Shown: positions 1-4,951, counted from the first letter of the stretch. The stretch: DNA of 5,601 bases from JAFGHJ01 sp964418485 (GCA_964418485.1 CAYQMH010000110.1:1-5601), one strand, 5' to 3'. Notes: generated from the sequence alone by a model not told the origin. Made by a program: numbers and translations.

Positions 1-228
1 TCACAGAGAAAAACAATTTGTTTAACCACAAAATACACTAAATACACTAAACTTTTCATCATTCTTTTTTTTACTTGAACCCTGGAAATCTTGAATCCTT
101 GAAACCTTAATCAATTACAGAGAACACAGAGTTTTCTTTGTTATTAATTAAAAATTCATAATTCATAATTCAAAATCCTCGACGTTCAAAATTCTTAATT
201 CTTGACACACGGCTCAAGACTAGTTTAA
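1..228. repeat. Intergenic block of degenerate short repeats
   Basis: No gene is visible in this stretch. It is a mosaic of short A/T-rich repeats: CACAGAGA at 2-9, two adjacent copies of AATACACTA at 32-40 and 41-49, ACAGAGAACACAGAG at 117-131, ATTCATA-type repeats at about 153-172, and a segment at 185-206 that recurs exactly at 4533-4554. The pieces resemble repeat families found between genes in many uncultured bacterial genomes; their function is unknown. The downstream end of the minus-strand operon at 229-1271 runs into this block, and I see no clear hairpin-plus-T terminator. Confidence 0.7.
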
Positions 229-798
229 CTACTCGCTACTCTCTATATAATTATCCGAGTAAATAATTTTGGGCTTTGAAGTACCCCTCTCATACGTAAT
301 ATCCTCCTGTATTAAAAATCCCTCTTTATCGCCACCAATAATCTTATACCTTACACCATCAGTATATACATATATTCTGCATGGGAAAATTTTTTCGGGA
401 AGGCTATCCGTCAAAAGATTAAACTTTATTACTTTATCAAACATTTTTCTTCTAATTGGTTTACACCACTTATCCCTCACATTTACGGATCTTTCCTTAC
501 TTGGTTTAAACCAATCTCTCCCCATAGGGAAAACCGGAGGCTCATACCACTTTTCTGTCAAAAGAAAAGCCGAAAATGTTTTATTTGTTTCTTCGGTTTT
601 TTCTTCAAAGGACTGTGGATACCTTCCTGAAGATTCGCTACAGAAGCTTTCTAACGCATGATCAACTTTCTCCATATTAATTCCTATCGTAATAACATCA
701 CCTTCTCTTAAGTAATATCTCGCCTTCGGTGCAATTGATGCTGCGATTACAATTAAAATTACAAATACTAAAATTATAATTTTTATTTGTTTTCTCAT
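229..798 (-). CDS. Membrane-anchored pseudopilin-like (GspG-like) protein
   Basis: A 189-residue protein with a short basic N-terminus (MRKQIK) and one hydrophobic segment at residues 7-23; the rest should lie outside the cytoplasmic membrane. After the anchor comes a helix-like stretch and GRYP at residues 58-61. The C-terminal part has a YxIxGGDKEG-like segment at about 151-160. This order (anchor, helix, GRYP, YxI..G.DG) recalls the type II secretion major pseudopilin GspG and its many homologues. The usual prepilin-peptidase site (G followed by FTLIE) is absent, so it is probably not processed as a pilin. The start is supported by AGAAGG at 805-810, six bases upstream. It ends in TAG and follows the PPC gene by 29 bases, so the two are probably co-transcribed. 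The family link rests on motif resemblance only; the exact function is unknown. Confidence 0.6.
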   Translation of the reverse strand: MRKQIKIIILVFVILIVIAASIAPKARYYLREGDVITIGINMEKVDHALESFCSESSGRYPQSFEEKTEETNKTFSAFLLTEKWYEPPVFPMGRDWFKPSKERSVNVRDKWCKPIRRKMFDKVIKFNLLTDSLPEKIFPCRIYVYTDGVRYKIIGGDKEGFLIQEDITYERGTSKPKIIYSDNYIESSE

Positions 799-827
799 CG
801 ATTACCTTCTACTTAAAATGTTTTAAT

Positions 828-1271
828 CTAAGGTTCGAGTAATTCAAATCCGGTTTCCTCATCCAACCTTCGTTTAGCCTGTGTACCGGTAAGTTCAACC
901 AATACAATTTCCAAAACATGCCAGACCTTCAAGCCTTTTCGAACACAACCGGTTTTAGTCTTATCCTTTCTCCCGCCCGCAACATGCATATGAAGTTTAG
1001 GCTCCCCCTTCTCATCTAAAAAAACAGTACCGGTACCGGTTATCTCATGTACCTCATTTAAAATATATTCCATCGGATTAATAGACTTTGCTCTTCCTTC
1101 CTCGGGACCGACTACAAGTTTAGAGCCCTTATCCGCTCCTCCGACCGCGATCAAAAAACCGGCTTCAACATTATTCTCCCGCGCAAATTTTTCAATACAC
1201 TCATGCAAAATATCACCGTCTTCGAGCCGAATCACAAAAACTCTACCGTATTTAGCTTCCGAATATTTCAT
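828..1271 (-). CDS. PPC/DUF296 domain protein (PD1-like)
   Basis: A 147-residue protein made of a single PPC (plant and prokaryote conserved, DUF296) domain. Family hallmarks are visible: the N-terminal RLEDGDIL segment (15-22), FLIAVGGADKG (39-49), HEITGTGTV (75-83), LHMHVAGGR (93-101), and the C-terminal GCVRKGLKVWHVLEIVLVEL segment (108-127). His94, His96 and possibly His118 are candidate metal ligands, because prokaryotic PPC proteins are known to bind zinc through conserved histidines. In plants the domain sits beside AT-hooks in DNA-binding proteins; here there is no AT-hook, and the role of free-standing bacterial copies is poorly known. The start is set by AAGGTG at 1277-1282, five bases upstream of ATG. 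It is the first gene of a minus-strand pair with the pseudopilin-like gene 29 bases downstream. The family assignment is firm; the cellular role is not. Confidence 0.9.
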   Translation of the reverse strand: MKYSEAKYGRVFVIRLEDGDILHECIEKFARENNVEAGFLIAVGGADKGSKLVVGPEEGRAKSINPMEYILNEVHEITGTGTVFLDEKGEPKLHMHVAGGRKDKTKTGCVRKGLKVWHVLEIVLVELTGTQAKRRLDEETGFELLEP

Positions 1272-1546
1272 TTATTCACCTTAATAAATCTTAGCTAACA
1301 GTTCTAAATCTAAAATTAATAAATGAGTTATTCAATACCTTACCTTTTTCCTTTATTCTTTCATTATTAGTTCCATATCTGGAGCTTACCAGCTTCTCAT
1401 TAGAATATAACGCGGCGTGTTCAATTTACAAGTGGGTTTTAAGGAATAATCTACCTACCGAGCATCCCAGAGAATAAGACTCAACAATTCGTTACTTGTT
1501 TTCAAGCAAAACTTGACTTTTTAAAAAAATATATAAAAATGATTAT
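1272..1546. other. Divergent intergenic spacer (275 bases)
   Basis: This spacer separates the minus-strand PPC gene from the plus-strand methyltransferase and should hold both promoters. I see no high-quality promoter for either. A TTGACT at 1513-1518 precedes the methyltransferase, but no good -10 lies at normal spacing. The part from 1441 to 1520 holds the decayed end of a paralogue of the 3230-3802 gene, listed separately. The remainder, 1283-1440, shows nothing recognisable beyond A/T-rich sequence. Confidence 0.5.
1455..1520 (-). pseudogene. 3'-end remnant of a paralogue of the 3230-3802 gene
   Basis: Bases 1441-1504 match 3216-3279 without gaps at 54 of 64 positions by hand count. That is the 3' end, stop codon and short 3' flank of the exported-protein gene at 3230-3802, in the same orientation. 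Translated on the minus strand, the copy reads KTSNELLSLILWDAR then TAG, against KTNNELLNLILKNSR then TAG in the intact gene. Upstream of this (above 1504) the similarity stops abruptly, and the frame meets a TAA at 1521-1523, so only the last 16 or so codons remain. It is most simply the leftover of a deleted or rearranged duplicate gene. It cannot be functional as a protein. Confidence 0.75.
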
Positions 1547-2335
1547 ATGAAATATATAAAACCCAGAAAAACAAAAAATTTTATTATTGCTAAAGTCAAG
1601 AAATCTACACCGATACAGATTAAAAATATATTAAGAGGTTTACGAGATTTAGTATTTTGCATTATTTATTCGGGGAAAGAACGATATTGTCCCGTATGCG
1701 GGAAACAATTAAGGAAATTCGTAATAGGCGGTTTAGAGCCAAGAGATAATGCAAAGTGTCCAAAATGCGGTTCACTTGAAAGGCACCGGTTAGTATGGCT
1801 TTACTTTATGAGAATGACCGATCTCTTTGACGAAAAGCCGAAGAAGGTATTACATATTGCCCCCGAGCCTTGTTTTGCTAAGAGGTTAAAAAACAGATTA
1901 AGCAATGGATATATTACGGCTGACCTTAATGATCCTAAAGCAATGATCAAAATGGATATTACCAATATTGATTACCCTGATGAATACTTCGATGTTATTT
2001 ACTGTTCTCATGTATTGGAACATGTGATAGATGATATGAGTGCTATACGTGAATTTTATCGAGTATTAAAAAAAAGCGGATGGGCTATTATATTAGTACC
2101 AACAATCGGAAAGAAAACTTTCGAAAATTTTTCAATTAAAGATCCAAAAGAACGCCTGAAAGTTTTCGGCCAGGAAGACCACGTAAGAATCTATGGCAGA
2201 GATTTTGTAGACAGACTTAAAAAAGGAGGTTTCAAAATAAAGGTATTCGCTCCTTTCGAATTTCTTAACAGGGATGAAATGACACAAATGGGAATAACTG
2301 CAGAAAGCGGAGAAATATATTATTGTAAAAAATAA
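1547..2335 (+). CDS. Zinc-ribbon class I SAM-dependent methyltransferase
   Basis: A 262-residue protein, probably cytoplasmic. Residues 1-47 are basic and precede a zinc ribbon with paired cysteines C48-P-V-C51 and C71-P-K-C74, followed by GSLERHRL (75-82). A Rossmann methyltransferase domain (Methyltransf_11-like) follows. Motif I is the divergent VLHIAPE (101-107) instead of the usual VLDIGCG. Next come an acidic TADLND (124-129), DITNIDYPDEYFDVIYCSHVLEHV (137-160, with the typical FD.I...HVLEH), and the REFYRVLKKSGW loop (168-179). The C-terminal EDHVRIYG is common in this subfamily. Such proteins often lie in polysaccharide or glycan gene clusters, but no such neighbours are seen here and the substrate is unknown. 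ATG at 1547 has no clear Shine-Dalgarno site; the length suits the family, but a slightly different start is possible. Confidence 0.88.
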   Translation: MKYIKPRKTKNFIIAKVKKSTPIQIKNILRGLRDLVFCIIYSGKERYCPVCGKQLRKFVIGGLEPRDNAKCPKCGSLERHRLVWLYFMRMTDLFDEKPKKVLHIAPEPCFAKRLKNRLSNGYITADLNDPKAMIKMDITNIDYPDEYFDVIYCSHVLEHVIDDMSAIREFYRVLKKSGWAIILVPTIGKKTFENFSIKDPKERLKVFGQEDHVRIYGRDFVDRLKKGGFKIKVFAPFEFLNRDEMTQMGITAESGEIYYCKK

Positions 2336-2514
2336 AAAGACTAAAAGAGTTAACTAATTAACAAGCGCGTTAACAGGTTGAAACCTTCTTTGAAAAGTGT
2401 TAAGAGGGGGGTTAAAGTTAAACTTTATTTGCTTTTTATATTGGCACAAATATACTCATCTTTCAGAAAAAATCGAAATATATTCAAATACGCAAATCCA
2501 GCAAAAGGAATTCT
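2336..2514. other. Convergent intergenic spacer with GTTAA-rich sequence
   Basis: This 179-base stretch lies between the convergent ends of the methyltransferase and the PIN toxin gene. Its first half is rich in GTTAA/TTAAC words (for example around 2349-2375 and 2400-2422). GTTAA-CTAA-TTAAC could form only a 5-bp stem with no following T-run, so it is a poor terminator candidate. An open frame from a TTG at 2378 to 2584 overlaps the 3' end of the PIN gene, has no ribosome binding site and resembles nothing I know, so I do not call it a gene. Confidence 0.4.
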
Positions 2515-2901
2515 TCACCCAATTACATTTACTTCTTTAGATTTTACAATTCCTGAATTTTTCGTTATTAAAGAAGTACCGTAAAATAATGCGGTAGCAA
2601 CAATAAGCTTATCATGCATTTCTAAACTCGATTTGATTTTATTGGCAATTTTTACTATGTCAATGTCCAGAGGAGCTACCTTAAAGTTTATATATTCTCC
2701 TATTTTAGAAAGTGTTTCCTCAAATGTAAGTATAACCTTACCCTTATCAGCAATAAACATCAACGCTGCCAATACAACGGAAGGAATTATAATAATACCT
2801 GTCTTTTCACTCTGCTCAAAAGCTTTTAAAGCTTCTTTACTTAACTTTTTACTCTCTTGAAGATACCAGATAAGAGAATTAGTATCAGTTGTATAATCCA
2901 T
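2515..2901 (-). CDS. vapC: PIN-domain toxin, VapC-like, with altered active site
   Basis: A 128-residue PIN-domain protein of normal VapC length. VapC toxins are Mg2+-dependent RNases (often cutting tRNA) that use a cluster of four conserved acidic residues. Visible landmarks are TDTNSLIWYL (5-14, Asp6), PSVVLAALMFIADKGKV (40-56), LEMHDKLIVATAL (93-105, Asp97) and LITKN (111-115). Relatives, as I recall them, read PSxVLAE at the second landmark and LITKD at the fourth; here these are Ala46 (GCG) and Asn115 (AAT), each one base from the acidic codon. The toxin may therefore be weak or inactive. Its ATG overlaps the antitoxin stop as TAATG, and no strong ribosome binding site precedes it, so its translation is probably coupled to the antitoxin. 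It ends convergently with the methyltransferase. The fold is firm; activity is doubtful. Confidence 0.85.
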   Translation of the reverse strand: MDYTTDTNSLIWYLQESKKLSKEALKAFEQSEKTGIIIIPSVVLAALMFIADKGKVILTFEETLSKIGEYINFKVAPLDIDIVKIANKIKSSLEMHDKLIVATALFYGTSLITKNSGIVKSKEVNVIG

Positions 2902-3125
2902 TATTTTTTATATCCATATGGAAAAAGAGACTTCTTGGCACTGTCGAAAATATCTTCATCAATTTTACTACCCTTCCATATGCCTTTTAAAGAACCTCTT
3001 TTCTTTCTCCGGGAATTTGAGTAAAATTCAAGTTTCAGCAAATGGACAATTTTATAAATCCTGGAAGCCATTTCCTCCGCTACCTCTTTAACCTCTCCTA
3101 AAAGTTTTTCTTTATACTGTGACAT
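2901..3125 (-). CDS. VapB-like antitoxin partner of the PIN toxin
   Basis: A 74-residue protein. The N-terminal part (about residues 1-34) is helical and charged (KEKLLGEVKEVAEEM, then KIVHLLKLEF). A basic linker follows (SRRKKR, 38-43), then a C-terminal segment at 45-71 with SLKGIWKGSKIDEDIFDSAKKSLF. The SLKG.WKG..ID...A..SL pattern is typical of small antitoxins found immediately before PIN-domain toxins (VapB/DUF2281-like) and is likely the toxin-binding tail; this is from family memory. GGAGGT at 3131-3136 lies five bases upstream of ATG, an excellent ribosome binding site. The stop overlaps the toxin start by one base (TAATG). A good promoter lies upstream at 3186-3213 with a possible operator around its -10 box, consistent with autoregulation of the operon. 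Confidence 0.82.
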   Translation of the reverse strand: MSQYKEKLLGEVKEVAEEMASRIYKIVHLLKLEFYSNSRRKKRGSLKGIWKGSKIDEDIFDSAKKSLFPYGYKK

Positions 3126-3174
3126 TTAATACCTCCGAGTTCATTTATAAATTCCGTTAATTGAAAAAATTTTG

Positions 3175-3202
3175 CTGTATATATAATTTTAACCAATTAC
3201 AG
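3175..3202. promoter_or_regulatory. Possible operator: CTGTA/TACAG inverted repeat around the -10 box
   Basis: CTGTA at 3175-3179 and TACAG at 3198-3202 are perfect inverted arms 18 bases apart, flanking the -10 hexamer of the VapBC-like promoter. VapB-type antitoxins usually repress their own operon through inverted repeats at the promoter, so this is a plausible site. The arms are short and could occur by chance. Confidence 0.3.
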
Positions 3203-3213
3203 TTAAAAGTCAA
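3186..3213 (-). promoter_or_regulatory. Promoter of the VapBC-like operon
   Basis: Read on the minus strand, a TTGACT -35 box (3208-3213) is followed after 16 bases by a TAAAAT -10 box (3186-3191). Transcription would start about 55 bases before the antitoxin ATG. The same TTGAC(A/T)-16-bp layout precedes the two other TA modules in the window. Confidence 0.6.
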
Positions 3214-3229
3214 GGAAGGAACAATCTAC

Positions 3230-3802
3230 CTATCGAGAATTCTTGAGAATAAGATTCAACAATTCATTATTCGTTTTCATTTCTTCCCAAATCAGGTCTA
3301 GAGAGGAAAGACACTCGAATGGATTTTTTTCACTCCAGGAAATATGATGTAAAGATAATTCCCCTTTTGGTTTAATGTAGAATCTAAATTCCCATACCAG
3401 AGGTGCTCCCGAATGATAACTTATACAATATAGTCTAAGATACCGATTGCTGCCCGGAAGATAACTCGTATTAATAAGATCATGTCCATAATACTCTCCA
3501 TATTTACCTTTTGGAGGTTCAATAAAAATTTTATCTAAATCAGCCCTATACTCATTCTTTGCCTTCTCTTTTTCAAATTGATCTAAGGTATAACCAATCT
3601 CTTCGACTATCATCCATGTTATTTTTTCCGTTCTTTTATTCTTAATATCATCAAAGAACTTTACAATAAATTCGTTTACCTGATTATCTACTATTTGTTC
3701 CTCAGGGGACATTATACTATCAGATGTAGTTTTGGCTATTATATACAAAGGACTAAACAGAAAAACTATAATAAACATAAATACAGAAACATAAATCTTC
3801 AT
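3230..3802 (-). CDS. Small exported protein, possibly NTF2-like
   Basis: A 190-residue protein starting at the ATG at 3802. GGAGGT at 3807-3812 sits four bases before this codon, which favours it over an in-frame start nine codons upstream (3829). Residues 1-23 form a Sec-type signal peptide: MKIYVS, a hydrophobic core, then a small-residue region near IIAKTT. The mature part has a long helical, charged first half, then aromatic strand-like segments (YLRLYCISYHSGAPLVWEFRFYIK and LSLHHISWSEKNPFE). That pattern resembles secreted NTF2/SnoaL-like domains, but I cannot name a family. It lies 49 bases downstream of the doc pseudogene in the same orientation. Its stop is TAG. A fragment of a second copy of its 3' end lies at 1441-1504, so the gene was once duplicated. 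The function is unknown. Confidence 0.7.
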   Translation of the reverse strand: MKIYVSVFMFIIVFLFSPLYIIAKTTSDSIMSPEEQIVDNQVNEFIVKFFDDIKNKRTEKITWMIVEEIGYTLDQFEKEKAKNEYRADLDKIFIEPPKGKYGEYYGHDLINTSYLPGSNRYLRLYCISYHSGAPLVWEFRFYIKPKGELSLHHISWSEKNPFECLSSLDLIWEEMKTNNELLNLILKNSR

Positions 3803-3827
3803 GCATACCTCCTTTTTATTAGTAATC

Positions 3828-3842
3828 ATATTCGAAGAATAT
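3828..3842. other. Short palindrome upstream of the exported-protein gene
   Basis: ATATTC (3828-3833) and GAATAT (3837-3842) are perfect inverted arms around GAA, in the 49-base gap between the doc pseudogene and the exported-protein gene. It could be a small operator or RNA hairpin in the leader; at 6 bp and A/T-rich it may also be chance. Confidence 0.2.
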
Positions 3843-3851
3843 TTCTAAAAT

Positions 3852-4241
3852 TTACCTGGATTTTAAACTTATTTTAATCCACCTTTCAATTTCATCGATA
3901 GAAAATTTATTTTTGGCAACATCAGTCGCGAACTCAACGATTTCATCTTCATTAAAGTTCCATATATAACCTTCATGCCAGAGAAAAATAGTTGTTACAA
4001 TCTCAGCCGTTCTTTCATTCCCATCCGCAAAGGGATGATACGAAACAAGTGCCTCAAAGAGTACTGCAGCCTTCCGTACAACACCTGGATACAATTCAAC
4101 ACCATCTGCTAAACCCATAAAAGGCTTATACAAGGCTTCTTCCAACAAACCGATGTTAAGAACTTCTTTAAGTCCGCCTGTCTCCTCAATTATTTTATCG
4201 TGCAGATTTATAACTTGTTTTAAAGTCTAGGGTATTTTCAA
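3852..4241 (-). pseudogene. doc: doc-type (Fic/Doc family) toxin, disrupted by an amber codon
   Basis: Read from the TTG at 4241, this encodes a Doc-like toxin of 129 codons, close to the 126 residues of P1 Doc. Doc proteins phosphorylate elongation factor Tu and arrest translation. The frame gives MKIP, then TAG at 4227-4229 (codon 5), then TLKQVINLHDKIIEETGGL (6-24), IGLLEEAL (30-37), VELYPGVVRKAAVLFEALVSYHPF (48-71) and the motif HPFADGNERTA (69-79). The residues after the TAG match the usual Doc N-terminus, so the amber codon probably replaced a sense codon such as TAC or TAT. Three other genes here end in TAG, which argues against codon reassignment. Glu76 stands where Doc has Lys in HxFx(D/N)xNK. 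The TTG overlaps the antitoxin stop as TTGA. The longest open frame left starts at an internal TTG (4148) and lacks the first 31 codons, without a ribosome binding site. Very likely a pseudogene. Confidence 0.8.
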
Positions 4242-4395
4242 CGACTTGCGAGTTTCTTTAAAGATTTGCGATGTTTATCTATAAAGCTTTTATATTCAGA
4301 AGTTCCCTTTTTTGAAGCCTTCTTTGCAAGGCTATCCTTCTAAGAGATGCTTCTCCTTCTTTTGTTATATTTGATTTTTTCTTTTTTAGCTTCAT
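4238..4395 (-). pseudogene. Antitoxin of the Doc module, frameshifted
   Basis: ATG at 4395 follows AAGGAG (4402-4407) with a 6-base gap and is preceded by a strong promoter. The frame reads MKLKKKKSNITKEGEASLR, then shifts; left unshifted it ends at a TAG (4279-4281) after 38 residues. Restoring one base after codon 19 (near 4338/4339; AGA-AGG read as AGA-AAG-G) joins it to KDSLAKKASKKGTSEYKSF and on to KLASR, ending in TGA at 4238-4240. The restored protein is 52 residues: small, very basic and helical. The interval is 158 bases, exactly one short of 53 codons. The TGA overlaps the presumed TTG start of doc as TTGA, the normal antitoxin-toxin arrangement. I do not recognise the antitoxin family; it does not look like Phd. 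The frameshift could be a sequencing error, but doc carries an independent lesion. Confidence 0.65.
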
Positions 4396-4414
4396 TCAAT
4401 ACTCCTTATGTTCA

Positions 4415-4442
4415 AAAATATCACTTTTTATTGCTTTGTCAA
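4415..4442 (-). promoter_or_regulatory. Promoter of the Doc module
   Basis: On the minus strand, a perfect TTGACA -35 box (4437-4442) is followed after 16 bases by TATTTT (4415-4420). TGA lies directly before it, making a TGn extended -10. Transcription would start about 12-14 bases before the antitoxin ATG, giving a very short leader that holds only the ribosome binding site. The promoter is intact although both genes it drives are broken. Confidence 0.65.
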
Positions 4443-4447
4443 CACTT

Positions 4448-4580
4448 AGATTGCCACGAAGGCATTAAGACACAAAGATATTATAGGACGCAGATGAACG
4501 CAGAGTTTTTTGTTTTAATTCAAAATTAATAATTCAAAATTCTTAATTCTTGACGCCCGACTCATGACTCTGTTACTGTC
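4448..4580. repeat. Intergenic repeat block between two divergent TA modules
   Basis: The interval 4396-4711 has no gene. It holds the Doc-module promoter on the left and the DUF433 promoter on the right. Between them is a repeat mosaic: TTGCCACGAAGGCATTAAG at 4451-4469, GACGCAGATGAACGCAGAG at 4487-4505, and ATTCAAAA/AATTCTTAATTCTTGAC at 4530-4554. The last part, with the preceding CAGAGTTTT, repeats the order seen at 125-222. A 9-bp inverted repeat, TCAACACTT (4439-4447) and AAGTGTTGA (4581-4589), flanks the block. Such mosaics are common between genes of uncultured bacteria; their role is not known. Confidence 0.65.
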
Positions 4581-4664
4581 AAGTGTTGAGATACGACTGC
4601 AATCAAACATACCATCTTTACCCGAATAAGGGAAATCGGTTTGAGTGCTAAAGAAATACAACTA

Positions 4665-4692
4665 TTGACACTGAAGCCTTAAGTATTAATAT
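4665..4692 (+). promoter_or_regulatory. Promoter of the DUF433/DUF5615 operon
   Basis: TTGACA (4665-4670), a 16-base spacer and TAATAT (4687-4692) form a near-consensus promoter. Transcription would start around 4698-4700, just before the AGGAGG ribosome binding site at 4701-4706, so the leader is almost only the binding site. Confidence 0.7.
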
Positions 4693-4711
4693 ATTTAATT
4701 AGGAGGAATTT

Positions 4712-4951
4712 ATGCGAAGAAAAATTTCTAAAGGAATAGAAGTTGACCCGTCAATTATGTTGGGTAAACCTGTGATAGAAGGTACTCGAATACCTGTAGA
4801 GATGATTCTGGAAAAATTAGCGCAGAATATCTCTGCGGATGATATTCTTAACGATTTTCCCCGGTTAAATCGTCAAAATATTCAAGATGCTTTAGAGTAC
4901 GCCGCGAAATCAATACATGGAGAGGAAATCCACTTAGTTAGCAAAAAGTAA
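4712..4951 (+). CDS. DUF433 antitoxin (VapB45-like)
   Basis: A 79-residue DUF433 protein. The family hallmark GKPVIEGTRIPV is at residues 18-29, preceded by VDPSIM (11-16). The rest forms the helix-turn-helix-like part: MILEKLAQNISADDILNDFPRLNRQNIQDALEYA (31-64). DUF433 proteins act as DNA-binding antitoxins paired with PIN-like DUF5615 toxins, as in the VapBC45 pair of Mycobacterium. AGGAGG at 4701-4706, five bases before ATG, and the promoter at 4665-4692 support the start. Its TAA overlaps the toxin ATG by one base (TAATG). It is full length with no visible lesion, unlike the neighbouring Doc module, and is likely a working antitoxin that represses its own operon. Confidence 0.92.
   Translation: MRRKISKGIEVDPSIMLGKPVIEGTRIPVEMILEKLAQNISADDILNDFPRLNRQNIQDALEYAAKSIHGEEIHLVSKK

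Noticed and set aside
269..661. Plus-strand open frame of 130 residues opposite the pseudopilin-like gene
   Set aside because: It is antisense to a better supported gene with an anchor, GRYP motif and ribosome binding site; composition is that of a shadow frame.
1513..1540. Promoter of the methyltransferase (TTGACT at 1513-1518)
   Set aside because: At 15-18 base spacing only A-runs are found; TATAAA at 1532-1537 is just 13 bases away.
2349..2375. Intrinsic terminator between the convergent genes
   Set aside because: The best stem is 5 A/T-rich base pairs and no T-run follows on either strand.
2378..2584. Plus-strand open frame of 68 residues starting with TTG
   Set aside because: No ribosome binding site, no recognisable motif, and its 3' third lies antisense over the PIN toxin gene.
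4227..4229. Recoding of TAG as a sense codon in doc
   Set aside because: Three other genes in the window (229-798, 828-1271, 3230-3802) end in TAG at sensible places, so TAG is an ordinary stop here.
4333..4345. Programmed frameshift in the Doc antitoxin
   Set aside because: The join needs a -1 shift but there is no X-XXY-YYZ slippery heptamer or clear downstream stem; a one-base deletion is simpler.
4347..4529. Plus-strand open frame of 60 residues
   Set aside because: It runs antisense over the Doc antitoxin and its promoter and into the repeat block; hydrophobic runs come from A/T-rich sequence.
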